DNA of 64,000 bases from Pseudomonas capeferrum (GCF_000731675.1 NZ_JMIT01000002.1:285456-349455), one strand, 5' to 3'; shown: positions 9,036 through 18,936, counted from the stretch's first letter. The notes: generated by a model from the sequence alone, not told the origin. Numbers and translations are program-made.

Positions 9036-12000
9036 ATGTTCTTGAATTCCAATGCGTTCAATTTCATGAGTTTCGTCCAGAACAACGTCGATCCGCGCAC
9101 GGGCCAATACAACCTGGGCATCGAACTCCCCGAACTGATCGGCAACAACCTCTGCGGCCCACGCCTGCCCCTGCGCTTGAACTTCAGCCCGATGAACGAC
9201 CAGGACTCAGGCTTTGGCATTGGCTGGGCATTGAACCTCAGCCAGTTCGAGATTCGCGCCAGCATGCTCAGCCTGGGTTCCGGGGAGCGCTTCAAGGTCA
9301 GTGACAACGGTCCGGGTGTGGAGCCGTTGATCGCCGAGCGCAAACTGGAGAGCTTCCACTTCCATAACGAAAGCGAACCGGACCAACAGCGGGTGCGTTA
9401 TCGCCTGGTGCACAAGTCGGGCCTGGTCGAGGTGCTGGAGCCGCAGGACAACGACCGGGATATTGCCTTGCCCGTGCGCGTGCTGGCGCCTTCGGGCCAC
9501 GGCTTGACCCTGGAGTACGAGCGCGATGTCGACGGGCCACGGCTGGTTCGGGTGAGCGACGACAGTGGCCGCGACCTGCTGGCCATCGACTACAGCAGCA
9601 ACCACGAGGTACTGCTCGACCTGCACCCCAGCGACGACCCCGAGGTCGAGCCCTGGGCCCGCTACACCCTGTCGCGTAACGGTGCCGACGAGTTGACCGA
9701 TGTGGTGCTGCCGACCGACGAGCAGGCCAGTTGGCACTTCGAGTATCAGCGCTTCGGCAACCTGCGCTGCGTCAGCAGGGTGGACAACCCCCTCGGTGGA
9801 ACCGAGCGGGTCTACTACCGTACCCAAGGGCATCGCTTCCCGCCGGCTGCCGATGGCCTGACGCGCTGGCTGCCCAACGTCGAACGGCATGTGGTGCAAC
9901 CCGGTGCTGGCCAGCCAGAAATGGTCACCGAGTACGACTACAGCCCGGAGAACTTCCTCGGCTACGGTGGCACCGGCATCGTCTGGAGGGACGATGGCCT
10001 GGACAACCTGTACAAGCTCGTCGGCAACCGCTACCAATACACCTCCACCGCCCGCTACAGAGTGCCCGGCGAGCCGGATGACGCCGGCAACCCGACCGAA
10101 GTCGACGCACGCACCATCACCCGAACGTTCAACCGTTTCCATCTGTTGAATGAACAGGTCACGCGCCAGGACGACTGCGTCGAAACCGTCAGCACCACCT
10201 ACCACGAAGTGGCCGGCCAGCGTTTCGAAAACCAGCCGGAAAAGTTCCAGCTACCCCACGTCATGACAAAAGTCTGGAGACTGGCGAATGATCCGCGGGA
10301 GTACCGGGAAGAAAACGTCACCACCGACTACGACGCGTTCGGCAACCTGACCGAGGAGACCCAAGCCAACGGCATCCGTACGGTCAATACCTACCACCCG
10401 GCCAATCCGGAAGGTTTCGTCGGCACTCTGGAAAGCCTGACGGTATATCCAGCCGACTGCTCGGTGGAGCCAGGCCACGAGCCAGCACAAACTATTCGCG
10501 TCCGTTATCAATACCGCCAGCTCGCACCTCTACCGCCTGCGCAGGGGTACAAAGCACAGGAAGACTGGTTGCTACGCAACGAGGAAGAGATCTTCCAGGT
10601 ATTGATCGACAGTGAAAGCAAAGAGCAGGAGCAATCGCTGCAAAAGACAGAATGCGGGTATTTGGAGGACAGCAGCAATGCGTTCCTGTATGGCCGCATG
10701 GACCATCAGTCAACGACCCTGAATGGCACCACCGCTCGCAGTCAATGGAAATACAAACGGCTGGATGACGAAGCCGGGCTGCCCACGCTGCTGTCGACCG
10801 AGCATACCTATACAGCCCCAGGCGGCACCCTACAGCGCAAGATCGAACAGATCCAGCATGTCACCACCGGTGGCTTGTATCAGCAACAGGACCTCAACGG
10901 CGTCATCACCCGCTACCGCCACGACAAGCTCAACCGGATGCTGGAAGAAACAGTGGGCGCAGACACCACCGAGGCTGCAACGCGCCACTACGCGTACCGT
11001 CTGCTCAACCAGAACGATCGTGGCCAGGCTTTCGAAGAAGCGACCGACGTCAAAGGCGTACTCACCCGTACTTATCTGGACGGCGCTAGCCGTACACTGC
11101 GCCAGGAACTGCAAACCCTCGACGAAAACAAGCAACCGCAGACACTGCCTGTGCACTACCAGGCACGCTATGACCCTCTAGGAAACCAGGCCGGCGAGAC
11201 CCTTTACGACCACTACACACAAGACGGTGAAGAACGGGTAGTAGCAGTAGACTTCAGCTTCAGCTACGACGGCTGGGGCCAGCGCTGCAAGGTCGAGCGA
11301 CCCGATGGTGTAATCGAACACCGGGACTTCTCACCCTTTGGTGCCAACGGCAACCGTATCAAGACATGGATCACCAGCGCCAAAAACCCGAAGCTGAAGC
11401 GCCGACAGCAGGTCAGTGAGTTCAACCGGTTTGACAAGCCCGTGTATGAGTATCGCCTGGACGGCAACCGCGAAGTTGGCAGGCACGACTACCAATACGA
11501 CGGGCTTGGCCGCAGCACGAAGGAGACGCTCGCACTCCAAGGCAACCTCGACGCGCCCACCCTGCGTTCGACCCATTACCATTACGATGCCTGGGGCCGC
11601 ATGCACAAGACCCAGCGCCCCGATGACAGCCTGCTGGAGCGGCAATTCGCGGCGCACAGCCTCAGTGAGCTGACCACGCTGTTCCAGGTGCGCAAACCTG
11701 CCAACGGCGTTGCTCGGCCTGTCTGCAAACGTGAGTTCGATGGCTTGGAACGTCTTGAGAAAATCAGCGTAGGGCCACGGGTAGAAGACTACACGTACCA
11801 AGGCTCTCAGACCCTGGTCCATCAGCGCACCGCCTACCGCATGGAAAACGGCAACCCCGGCCAGGACAAGCGCGTCATTACCTATGGCTACAAACCTCAG
11901 CTGACCGACCAACCGCAGACGATCGAAACGACTCGCCAGCAGGGCGGCAAAGGGACGGCAGCCAACCTGGCACGCTTCGACTACGAAGAAAGTGCGGCGA

Positions 12001-14108
12001 TCACGAGTGCCAAGGAAGATACCCAAGGGACGCGCAGCTACACGTACACCCCACTGGGCTATCTGCTCCAGGAAAAATGGGACAGCAAGGACAGCACCGG
12101 CTATCACGTCGACTACGCGCACTCGCCGCAAGGTCGCCTGCTGTCGCGCCAGGACAGTGACGGCCAGGCAGTCGTGCATGCGTATGACGCCCAGGGGCGA
12201 ATTGCCCACACTCGCCAGCAGTCATTGAAAGCCGCATTCAGCTACGACGAAGAGGGGCTGCTTGAAAGCACCGAAACGGTCGATGAGGCCAGTGGCCGCC
12301 GCGTGCTGTGCTCGCTGCAACACGACACCCTCGGCCGCGAAGTAAAACGCACCTTGAGCGTTGACGGCGGCGTGGCCCATGAGTTGCATCTGGTGTGGCG
12401 AGATGACGACCTGCTGCTTGAGCGCCGCCTGGAGAAAGACGGCACCGTGTTGCTCAAGGAGAACTTCGAGTACGACGCGCTCAACCGTCTGGCCTTCCAT
12501 GACAGCGAGGGCCCCCTGCTGCCTTGCAACGCCAAAGGCCGGCCGATCATCAGCCAGCGGTTCGATTTCGACGAACAAGATAACTTGACCCATTGCCGAA
12601 CCTGGTTCGACGACGACGAGGTGGATGACGCCGACTTCACCTACCTGGCCGATGGCAGCTTCCAGCTCGCCGCAGTGGCCCACACGCTGGTTACCGATTA
12701 CCCGGCCCGCCAAGCCTTCAGGTATGACGAACTGGGCAATGCTCTCAATGACGAATGGGGGCGGCGCCTGGTCTATGACAGTGTGGGGCGCTTGCAGGAA
12801 GTACGCGACGCCGATGACGACGACCAGGTCCTGGCCAGTTATCGCTATGACGGCCATGACCAGCTGTATGCCGCGCGCTACGGCACCGCAGCCGAAGTAC
12901 TGCGTCGCTACCAGGGCAACCAGGTCGACCGCACCGTGCAGGACGGCCTGCTGACCCACTACCTGTACCAGAACGAGATGGCGCTTGGCCTCAACCAATG
13001 GCGAGGGGACCAGTTGCAGGACAGCCGTCTGCTGCTCAGCGATGCCCAAGGTACTGTCCTCGCCGAATATGACGCCGACGGCTTGCGGCCGAAACAGGAG
13101 GCTACCGGCGAACTGCACCCGACCACGTACAGCGCCTATGGCGAACGCCCGGAAGATAACGGCCTGCGCACACTGCTTGGGTTCCTCGGCGAGTTGCGCG
13201 ACGAGCTGTTCGGCTGGTACATGCTGGGCCGAGGTTATCGCGCCTACAACCCCAGCCTCATGCGTTTCCACAGCCCCGATTCGCTCGCCCCCGAAGAGTC
13301 AGGCATCAACCCTTACCTGTACTGCCTCGGCGACCCGGTGAACTGGCGTGACCCCACCGGCCATCGCAGCGCCTATGGCTATGGCAAGGAAAACCCCACC
13401 GACCGCAGCTACCACCCGCCTTACATCGATCCAATCGAGAGACCGAAAGGAGGCTGGGCGCAATGGCTTGGCGTAGGTATCGCAGGATTGTTCCTGGTGA
13501 TTTCCGCCGTGACGATGCCTTGGACTGCGCCCTTGAGCATTGGCTATGTCGTCGCCATTGCCGGGCTCGGCATGCAGGCGGCGGGTGTCGGGTTGCAGGT
13601 CGCGGCGATATATACCGAGGATGAAAACCTGGCGAATACGTTCTACATGCTCTCGAACGCGTTGCAGATCGTGGGGGGGCTGATGTTCGGGATTGGGCGA
13701 GGGATGGCTCTCAAGGTAGCGAAGGAGCTAAAGCATTGGACCAAACACCCACTTATGCAGCCAGGCTCTAAATTTGAGCTACCACGCCCTAAATTTAGTT
13801 CACCGCGCTCGCCGATAAAGCTATCAACAACGGGAGGAGATCCCATCATTACTAGGGGTACTCCCATGAGTGCTCAGACTACAGCAGGCAATTCAAGTGT
13901 TCGCTCAACCTCCAGTCAGGTGTTCAAGAACATGGAAAATAATACGCAATGGCGGAGCCTCACTACCAAAAACAGGGCAATTTATTCACCTGGAACACCG
14001 GGAGAATTCTACTTCACCTTACCCACTTCCGGGGCATCTGGGGCACCTTGGGCTCCCGTCACTAGACCCTGGAGTTTTTCTTTACTAAACGCCTTGTCCT
14101 CCCTTTAA
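9036..14108 (+). CDS. RHS repeat-associated core protein with variable C-terminal tip
   Basis: The ATG at 9036 has GGGAG at nine-base spacing; an ATG at 9027 abuts the same GGGAG, so it is less likely. The 1,690-residue product starts directly in the RHS shell (NAFNFMSFVQNNVDPRTG) with no delivery domain. Many YD-type repeats follow, such as YQYDGLGR and FEYDALNR. The shell closes with the canonical RHS core end: FHSPDSLAPEESG, NPYLYCLGDPVNW, then RDPTG near residue 1446. Beyond it lies a hydrophobic stretch (residues about 1470-1560, likely membrane-active) and a final tail of about 120 residues with visibly lower GC and no recognised toxin fold. Residues 32-412 are encoded by the inverted repeat shared with the left RHS gene. 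The activity of the tip is unknown, and no immunity gene is seen downstream. Confidence 0.9.
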   Translation: MFLNSNAFNFMSFVQNNVDPRTGQYNLGIELPELIGNNLCGPRLPLRLNFSPMNDQDSGFGIGWALNLSQFEIRASMLSLGSGERFKVSDNGPGVEPLIAERKLESFHFHNESEPDQQRVRYRLVHKSGLVEVLEPQDNDRDIALPVRVLAPSGHGLTLEYERDVDGPRLVRVSDDSGRDLLAIDYSSNHEVLLDLHPSDDPEVEPWARYTLSRNGADELTDVVLPTDEQASWHFEYQRFGNLRCVSRVDNPLGGTERVYYRTQGHRFPPAADGLTRWLPNVERHVVQPGAGQPEMVTEYDYSPENFLGYGGTGIVWRDDGLDNLYKLVGNRYQYTSTARYRVPGEPDDAGNPTEVDARTITRTFNRFHLLNEQVTRQDDCVETVSTTYHEVAGQRFENQPEKFQLPHVMTKVWRLANDPREYREENVTTDYDAFGNLTEETQANGIRTVNTYHPANPEGFVGTLESLTVYPADCSVEPGHEPAQTIRVRYQYRQLAPLPPAQGYKAQEDWLLRNEEEIFQVLIDSESKEQEQSLQKTECGYLEDSSNAFLYGRMDHQSTTLNGTTARSQWKYKRLDDEAGLPTLLSTEHTYTAPGGTLQRKIEQIQHVTTGGLYQQQDLNGVITRYRHDKLNRMLEETVGADTTEAATRHYAYRLLNQNDRGQAFEEATDVKGVLTRTYLDGASRTLRQELQTLDENKQPQTLPVHYQARYDPLGNQAGETLYDHYTQDGEERVVAVDFSFSYDGWGQRCKVERPDGVIEHRDFSPFGANGNRIKTWITSAKNPKLKRRQQVSEFNRFDKPVYEYRLDGNREVGRHDYQYDGLGRSTKETLALQGNLDAPTLRSTHYHYDAWGRMHKTQRPDDSLLERQFAAHSLSELTTLFQVRKPANGVARPVCKREFDGLERLEKISVGPRVEDYTYQGSQTLVHQRTAYRMENGNPGQDKRVITYGYKPQLTDQPQTIETTRQQGGKGTAANLARFDYEESAAITSAKEDTQGTRSYTYTPLGYLLQEKWDSKDSTGYHVDYAHSPQGRLLSRQDSDGQAVVHAYDAQGRIAHTRQQSLKAAFSYDEEGLLESTETVDEASGRRVLCSLQHDTLGREVKRTLSVDGGVAHELHLVWRDDDLLLERRLEKDGTVLLKENFEYDALNRLAFHDSEGPLLPCNAKGRPIISQRFDFDEQDNLTHCRTWFDDDEVDDADFTYLADGSFQLAAVAHTLVTDYPARQAFRYDELGNALNDEWGRRLVYDSVGRLQEVRDADDDDQVLASYRYDGHDQLYAARYGTAAEVLRRYQGNQVDRTVQDGLLTHYLYQNEMALGLNQWRGDQLQDSRLLLSDAQGTVLAEYDADGLRPKQEATGELHPTTYSAYGERPEDNGLRTLLGFLGELRDELFGWYMLGRGYRAYNPSLMRFHSPDSLAPEESGINPYLYCLGDPVNWRDPTGHRSAYGYGKENPTDRSYHPPYIDPIERPKGGWAQWLGVGIAGLFLVISAVTMPWTAPLSIGYVVAIAGLGMQAAGVGLQVAAIYTEDENLANTFYMLSNALQIVGGLMFGIGRGMALKVAKELKHWTKHPLMQPGSKFELPRPKFSSPRSPIKLSTTGGDPIITRGTPMSAQTTAGNSSVRSTSSQVFKNMENNTQWRSLTTKNRAIYSPGTPGEFYFTLPTSGASGAPWAPVTRPWSFSLLNALSSL
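9129..10270 (+). repeat. Right arm of 1,142-bp inverted repeat within the RHS genes
   Basis: This is the mirror copy of 2218-3359 with three mismatches and no indels. It begins at the LPEL codons and ends at the HVMTK codons of the RHS protein. Beyond 10270 the two genes first differ at scattered bases and then diverge after about 10380. Confidence 0.95.
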
Positions 14109-14133
14109 CTTTTACTCTAATCCGCTCTTGATT

Positions 14134-14156
14134 CCCTGCCGCCTTTAGCGGCAGGG
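14134..14156 (+). terminator. Hairpin downstream of the right RHS gene
   Basis: A perfect 9-bp stem CCCTGCCGC / GCGGCAGGG closes a CTTTA loop 26 bp after the RHS stop. The following U-tract is weak (GATTTCC). The rest of 14109-14318 holds no gene that I can support on either strand. Confidence 0.5.
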
Positions 14157-14318
14157 GATTTCCCCCGTCTTAACCTGCAAGCCGCGACAGTACAGATGTT
14201 CCGCTCCTCAGAACAGAATTTTCCTACATCCCCCGCCTCCCCATCCTTCATATCCTCTGGCCATCAGCTCACCCCCCTGCCCAACGTCTTGAGCAGTTGA
14301 ATCGACCAGGAAAGCTCC

Positions 14319-16835
14319 ATGCCACAGCTTGAACGGCGCAGGCCACTGCCGTCGCGTCCGCGTTTTGCCTCGCTTTTGCCCATTGCCGGTGGCGGACTGC
14401 TGCTGGCCTTCGCACCACCGGCACTGGCCACAACCGCCCCGGCGCAGTTCCACACTGCCTTCATGCGTCAGGCCCCCGGCCAGCCACAGGACGCCGGTCA
14501 ACAGGCGCTGCAGGGGTTGCAGGCGAACACCCCGCTAGCCGCAGGACGCTACCGGGTCGAGCTGCTGGTCAACCTGAGTTCGGCAGGCCAGCACGAACTG
14601 GACTTCCACGACCCCCTTAACGGCCAGGGCCTGCAAGCGTGCCTGAGCGCCGACCTATTGCGTGAACTAGGGCTGCGCGAGCAGGCCCTGGAGGTGCCGC
14701 TGCCCAGCGACGCGAGTTGCATCGACTTGCCAAGCCTGGTGCCGCAAGCGGAGGTGGACTTCAACCCCGCGCTGCTGCGCTTGAGCATATCGATTCCACA
14801 AATCGCCCTGCGCCGCGACATCAGCGGGCAGGTGCCCGTAGAGCGCTGGGACCCTGGCATCAACGCAGCCTTCGTCAACTACCAGGCGTCCGCCCAGCAC
14901 AGCCGAGGTCGAGGTGGCAGCCGCAGCAGCCAGGACCTGTACCTGAGCAGCGGCCTGAACCTGGGCGCCTGGCAGTTGCGCAGCAACCAGGCATTGCGCC
15001 AGGACCACACTGGCCAACACAGCTGGACCCGCAGCAGCACTTATGCCCGCCGCGACTTGCCGGCCTTGCGCGCCAGCCTGACCCTCGGCGAAACCTTCAC
15101 CAACAGCGAAGTATTCCGCAGCCTACCGTTCAAGGGCGCGCAGATGGCTTCGGACCACGAAATGCTCCCCGATGCCATGCAGAGCTATGCGCCGGTCATC
15201 CGCGGCGTGGCACAAACACGCGCCAAGCTGGAAGTGCTGCACAACGGGTACCCGATCTACGCCACCTACGTCGCGCCAGGCCCCTATGCAATCGACGACC
15301 TGAGCGTCGGCGCCGGCCACGGTGAGCTAGAGATCGTTCTCACCGAAAGCGATGGCCAGGTGAGCCGCTTCACCCAACCCTATTCGTCACTGGGCAACCT
15401 GCTGCGCGAAGGCATCTGGCGCTATACCGCCAGCCTCGGCCGCTACAACGGCGCCGAACACATCGACTCCCCCAAATTCTGGCAAGGCACCTTTGCCCGC
15501 GGCGGTGCCTGGGACACCACCCTGTACGGCGGCGCGATGAACAGCGACTATTACCGCGCCGGAGCCTTCGGCCTGGCACGCGATTTCGGTTCGATAGGCG
15601 GCTTGTCGTTGGATGTCACCCATGCCCGTAGTGACCTGGGCAGCAGCCTCGGCCAGGTTACCGGCAACAGCTTCGCCATGCGCTACGGCAAAAGCTTCCA
15701 GACCAACACCAACCTACGTTTCGCTGGGTATCGCTATTCCACCGAAGGGTACAGAGACTTCGACGAAGCCGTGCAACAACGCTACGCCGCCGCCGATTAC
15801 CTGGGCAACCGCCGCAGCCGCCTCGAGGCCTCTGTCTATCAGAACCTGGGCAAGCGTGGCTCGTTGAGCCTGACCCTGACCCAGGACGATTACTGGAACA
15901 GTAACTTCCAGCGACGCCAGTACCAGCTGCAGTACAACACCCAGTACAGCAACTTGGGCATCAACTTTTTTGCCTCCCAGACTTTAAGCAGCAACCGCGC
16001 CGAAAACAGGCTGTTCGGCGTGAGTTTTTCACTGCCGCTGGATTCACCACGCTATCGCAGCGCGACCTTCGACGTGCGCCGTTCCAATGGCGCCTATAAC
16101 CAGCGCGCAAGCCTGGGGGGCAGCCTCAACGACAAGAACCTGGATTATCGCCTCTCGGCCAGCAACGACGAGCAGCAACGCAAAAGCGCCGAACTGTCAC
16201 TCGGCTACCTGGGCGAACAAGTCAGCCTTGGCGCCGGTTACACGCAAGGTGCCGACTACAGCAGCGTATCGGTGAATGCCAGTGGCGCCCTGCTGGCCCA
16301 TAGCCAAGGGCTGACACTGGGCAACTATCTGGGCGAAACGGCTGCCTTGGTGCATGTCCCGGACATCGCCGGCGTTGGCGTGCAGAACACCGGCAAGGCG
16401 CGCACCAATAGCGATGGCTACCTGTTGGTCCCACACTTGCGGCCCTACCGCAGCAACACGCTGATCCTCGAAACCGATGATCTGGGCCCGGACGCGATCA
16501 TCGAAACCGGGACCCTGCAAGTGGTGCCGCAGCGCGGCGCGCTGGTCAAGGCACGCTTCGAGGCACGGCGGGTGACCCGCCTGGTGCTTACCTTGCAACA
16601 GCCCGATGGGCGCCCAATGCCCTTCGGTTCGGTGGTCAAGGATGAGCAAGACCAGACATTGGCGGTAGTCGGCCAGGCAGGCCAGGCCCTGGTCGCCATC
16701 GAGGCGCCGCAGCAGACACTGCACGTGAGCTGGACCAACCAGCAGACGCCGCACTGCCAGATACACATCAATCTCGAAGACATGCACCAGGATGGCGGTT
16801 ATTACCTGCAAACCGTGCAGTGCCAGCCTCAATGA
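14319..16835 (+). CDS. Fimbrial outer-membrane usher (FimD/PapC family)
   Basis: The 838-residue length and layout fit chaperone-usher assembly platforms. The layout is an extended signal peptide ending near ALA (residue 37), a PapC_N-type domain (ELLVNLSSAG, CIDLPSL), a long beta-barrel with plug (YPIYATYVAPGPYAIDDL), and a C-terminal domain (VSWTNQQTPHCQI). AGGAAAG precedes the ATG. Ushers receive chaperone-subunit complexes at the outer membrane and thread the pilus outward. The next gene is an adhesin-like pilin 28 bp downstream. No periplasmic chaperone or major pilin lies upstream, where the RHS locus is found instead, so the cluster looks incomplete within this window. Confidence 0.92.
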   Translation: MPQLERRRPLPSRPRFASLLPIAGGGLLLAFAPPALATTAPAQFHTAFMRQAPGQPQDAGQQALQGLQANTPLAAGRYRVELLVNLSSAGQHELDFHDPLNGQGLQACLSADLLRELGLREQALEVPLPSDASCIDLPSLVPQAEVDFNPALLRLSISIPQIALRRDISGQVPVERWDPGINAAFVNYQASAQHSRGRGGSRSSQDLYLSSGLNLGAWQLRSNQALRQDHTGQHSWTRSSTYARRDLPALRASLTLGETFTNSEVFRSLPFKGAQMASDHEMLPDAMQSYAPVIRGVAQTRAKLEVLHNGYPIYATYVAPGPYAIDDLSVGAGHGELEIVLTESDGQVSRFTQPYSSLGNLLREGIWRYTASLGRYNGAEHIDSPKFWQGTFARGGAWDTTLYGGAMNSDYYRAGAFGLARDFGSIGGLSLDVTHARSDLGSSLGQVTGNSFAMRYGKSFQTNTNLRFAGYRYSTEGYRDFDEAVQQRYAAADYLGNRRSRLEASVYQNLGKRGSLSLTLTQDDYWNSNFQRRQYQLQYNTQYSNLGINFFASQTLSSNRAENRLFGVSFSLPLDSPRYRSATFDVRRSNGAYNQRASLGGSLNDKNLDYRLSASNDEQQRKSAELSLGYLGEQVSLGAGYTQGADYSSVSVNASGALLAHSQGLTLGNYLGETAALVHVPDIAGVGVQNTGKARTNSDGYLLVPHLRPYRSNTLILETDDLGPDAIIETGTLQVVPQRGALVKARFEARRVTRLVLTLQQPDGRPMPFGSVVKDEQDQTLAVVGQAGQALVAIEAPQQTLHVSWTNQQTPHCQIHINLEDMHQDGGYYLQTVQCQPQ

Positions 16836-16863
16836 CCCGATCACGCTCTGCGGATAGACTCCC

Positions 16864-17949
16864 ATGCACATTACTTCACGCCCACGTTTTCGCCCCGTAT
16901 CCCTGGCAGCTTACGCGCTCCTGCTGTGGCCGTTCGCACAGGTTGCGCTGGCTGACTGCACCTATGATCCCGGCCATTCTGGCCCGATAAACTATGAAGT
17001 GGACATGGGATCAGTATGGATGCCCCGCGATGCACCGAATGGCACGGTCATTGCCACTGCAAGCCCACTGTTGGAGGCGCGCACCCGCCTGATGTGCCAC
17101 TTTGAAAGTGGCAGAGAAGTGTTCGCCATATTGACCAATACTGCCCCTATCGCCGTACTGTCCACGCCGTTGGCGGGCAATAGCGCCCGGCAGATCCCTA
17201 TTCTGCAAACCAAGATTCCCGGTATTGGGGCAACGATTGAGGTAGGTGAACCTTTCGATGGCAACGCGGTGAGCTACTCGAATCGATTCAGCGCCGACCC
17301 AGGCACGCCGAACGCCATTCCTTACTCCGGCGCCATGCGCAAACGCACGCCCAGCCCCGCGCAGATGTACTGGTTCAAACCAACGGTAACCTTGATCAAG
17401 ATTGGCCCCATCGCACCCGGGCCACAGCGTATCGACGAAGAAATGTTCCGCGGCATCATCGATATGCGAGGCGATGTCATGGATTTCAGGCTCAGGGCCA
17501 CGATCAATCATGCCCAGTGCACACTCAGGCCCGATGCGGTCAGTGCCGACCCCGTGCAACTCGGTGACCATACGCTGGCCGACTTCACCGGGACGGGCTC
17601 GACCACCGTGAAAGTGCCCTTTCACATTCGCCTGAACGACTGCCAGGATGACAGCTCAGGCAGTGTGGCCATGGCGCATATTCGCCTGGACGGCGCCCGA
17701 GGATCGAGCAGCCTGGACCGGAGCCAGGGCTTGTTCAGCCTGACCAGCAACTCGACAGCCAAGGGAATTGGTATTCAGCTGCTACGCGATGACGGGTCGA
17801 GCATGCTGCTGGAAGAGGAAGTGCCAGTGAAGAGGCTGGCAATCGGCGAGACTCGCCTGGACTTCCAGGCTCGCTACTATCAAACAGATTCGAAAGTTGA
17901 GCCTGGCCTGGCTGAAGGCGCACTGAACTTCACCATCAGCTACAAGTAA
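16864..17949 (+). CDS. Fimbrial tip adhesin / two-domain pilin
   Basis: The 361-residue protein has a Sec signal peptide ending ...VALA before Asp31. Its N-terminal domain contains a cysteine pair (Cys32 and Cys79). The C-terminal pilin-like domain starts near residue 215 (FRLRATINHAQC) and ends in ALNFTISYK, an alternating hydrophobic terminal strand with the penultimate Tyr typical of usher-exported subunits. This architecture suits a tip adhesin of the MrkD/FimH kind. It follows the usher by 28 bp and is surely in one operon with it. The binding target is unknown. Confidence 0.8.
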   Translation: MHITSRPRFRPVSLAAYALLLWPFAQVALADCTYDPGHSGPINYEVDMGSVWMPRDAPNGTVIATASPLLEARTRLMCHFESGREVFAILTNTAPIAVLSTPLAGNSARQIPILQTKIPGIGATIEVGEPFDGNAVSYSNRFSADPGTPNAIPYSGAMRKRTPSPAQMYWFKPTVTLIKIGPIAPGPQRIDEEMFRGIIDMRGDVMDFRLRATINHAQCTLRPDAVSADPVQLGDHTLADFTGTGSTTVKVPFHIRLNDCQDDSSGSVAMAHIRLDGARGSSSLDRSQGLFSLTSNSTAKGIGIQLLRDDGSSMLLEEEVPVKRLAIGETRLDFQARYYQTDSKVEPGLAEGALNFTISYK

Positions 17950-18010
17950 ATGCGCCCCCTGTCCAGTGCTGCCAGGCAGCACCGGACAGGATAAAAACCC
18001 AAACGACAAA

Positions 18011-18044
18011 AACGACAGAAGGGACTTTCGTCCCTTCTGTCGTT
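18011..18044 (-). terminator. Rho-independent terminator of the tRNA-Gly/Glu operon
   Basis: A perfect 14-bp stem (AACGACAGAAGGGA / TCCCTTCTGTCGTT) with a 6-base loop is followed on the minus strand by TTTTTGTCGTTT. It lies just downstream of the last tRNA-Gly. Confidence 0.9.
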
Positions 18045-18052
18045 TACGTGTT

Positions 18053-18128
<76 letters not shown>

Positions 18129-18212
18129 ATTGTGAAGCTTTACCGCTACCGGCGTGAACGCACTGAAGACCTTCACCACCACTGTACCGCATAGACGCCA
18201 CAGTATTTAAAC

Positions 18213-18288
<76 letters not shown>

Positions 18289-18291
18289 AAA

Positions 18292-18367
18292 TGGCGTCCC
18301 CTAGGGGACTCGAACCCCTGTTACCGCCGTGAAAGGGCGGTGTCCTAGGCCACTAGACGAAGGGGAC
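18292..18367 (-). tRNA. tRNA-Glu(TTC)
   Basis: The 76-nt minus-strand gene starts GTCCCCTTCGTCTAG, has anticodon TTC in CTTTCAC, and ends GGGGACGCCA with an encoded CCA. Confidence 0.98.
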
Positions 18368-18459
18368 ACACAACACTTTTCAGTGCGCCAGGTATTGAAC
18401 CTCACGATTCAGCCTGGGCTTTCTTTTCCTGCCCCGCCGTTAAGCGTTGCCGGAGAAAC

Positions 18460-18535
<76 letters not shown>

Positions 18536-18538
18536 AAA

Positions 18539-18614
18539 TGGCGTCCCCTAGGGGACTCGAACCCCTGTTACCGCCGTGAAAGGGCGGTGTCCTAGGCCAC
18601 TAGACGAAGGGGAC
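18539..18614 (-). tRNA. tRNA-Glu(TTC)
   Basis: This is the promoter-proximal tRNA-Glu of the operon. It is identical to the copy at 18292-18367, with anticodon TTC and an encoded CCA. Confidence 0.98.
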
Positions 18615-18689
18615 ACGCTGCAAGCATTTACATGCTGCTTTCACTTCCTGCCGCGTTCCGCTGTGTGCTTTACGCTGCAAGTGGCGCGC

Positions 18690-18718
18690 ATTCTATGGAT
18701 GCGACGGGGAGCCGTCAA
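18690..18718 (-). promoter_or_regulatory. Promoter of the tRNA-Gly/Glu operon
   Basis: On the minus strand TTGACG (18713-18718) and TAGAAT (18690-18695) are spaced by 17 bases. A GCGCGCC discriminator follows, typical of stringently controlled stable-RNA promoters. The remainder of 18719-18968 holds a single REP element and no gene that I can support. Confidence 0.85.
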
Positions 18719-18900
18719 CCCCTTTGTAGAAATTTATTTAAATCAATGACTTCGGTCCATCTGAGTGCCCCTGCCAAGGAGTACCCGAGGTTTGGCGTTG
18801 ATTTTCTGACGGCACCTCGGCAAGCTCGGTATCAATGTGCCGGCATCCGGTAGCGCTATTGTAGTTATAGGGCACGTGGCCGATATAAAAAGAGATTTGC

Positions 18901-18936
18901 CTGCCAGGGCCTCTCGCGGGCAAGCCTGCTCCTACA
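18901..18936. repeat. Single REP element
   Basis: The core GCGGGCAAGCCTGCTCCTACA matches the P. putida REP pattern. It lies 33 bp upstream of the membrane-anchored coiled-coil gene. Confidence 0.75.

Noticed and set aside
14208..14501. Minus-strand frame just after the right RHS gene, considered as an immunity gene
   Set aside because: It overlaps the usher signal peptide, faces the wrong way and has no ribosome binding site or conserved features.
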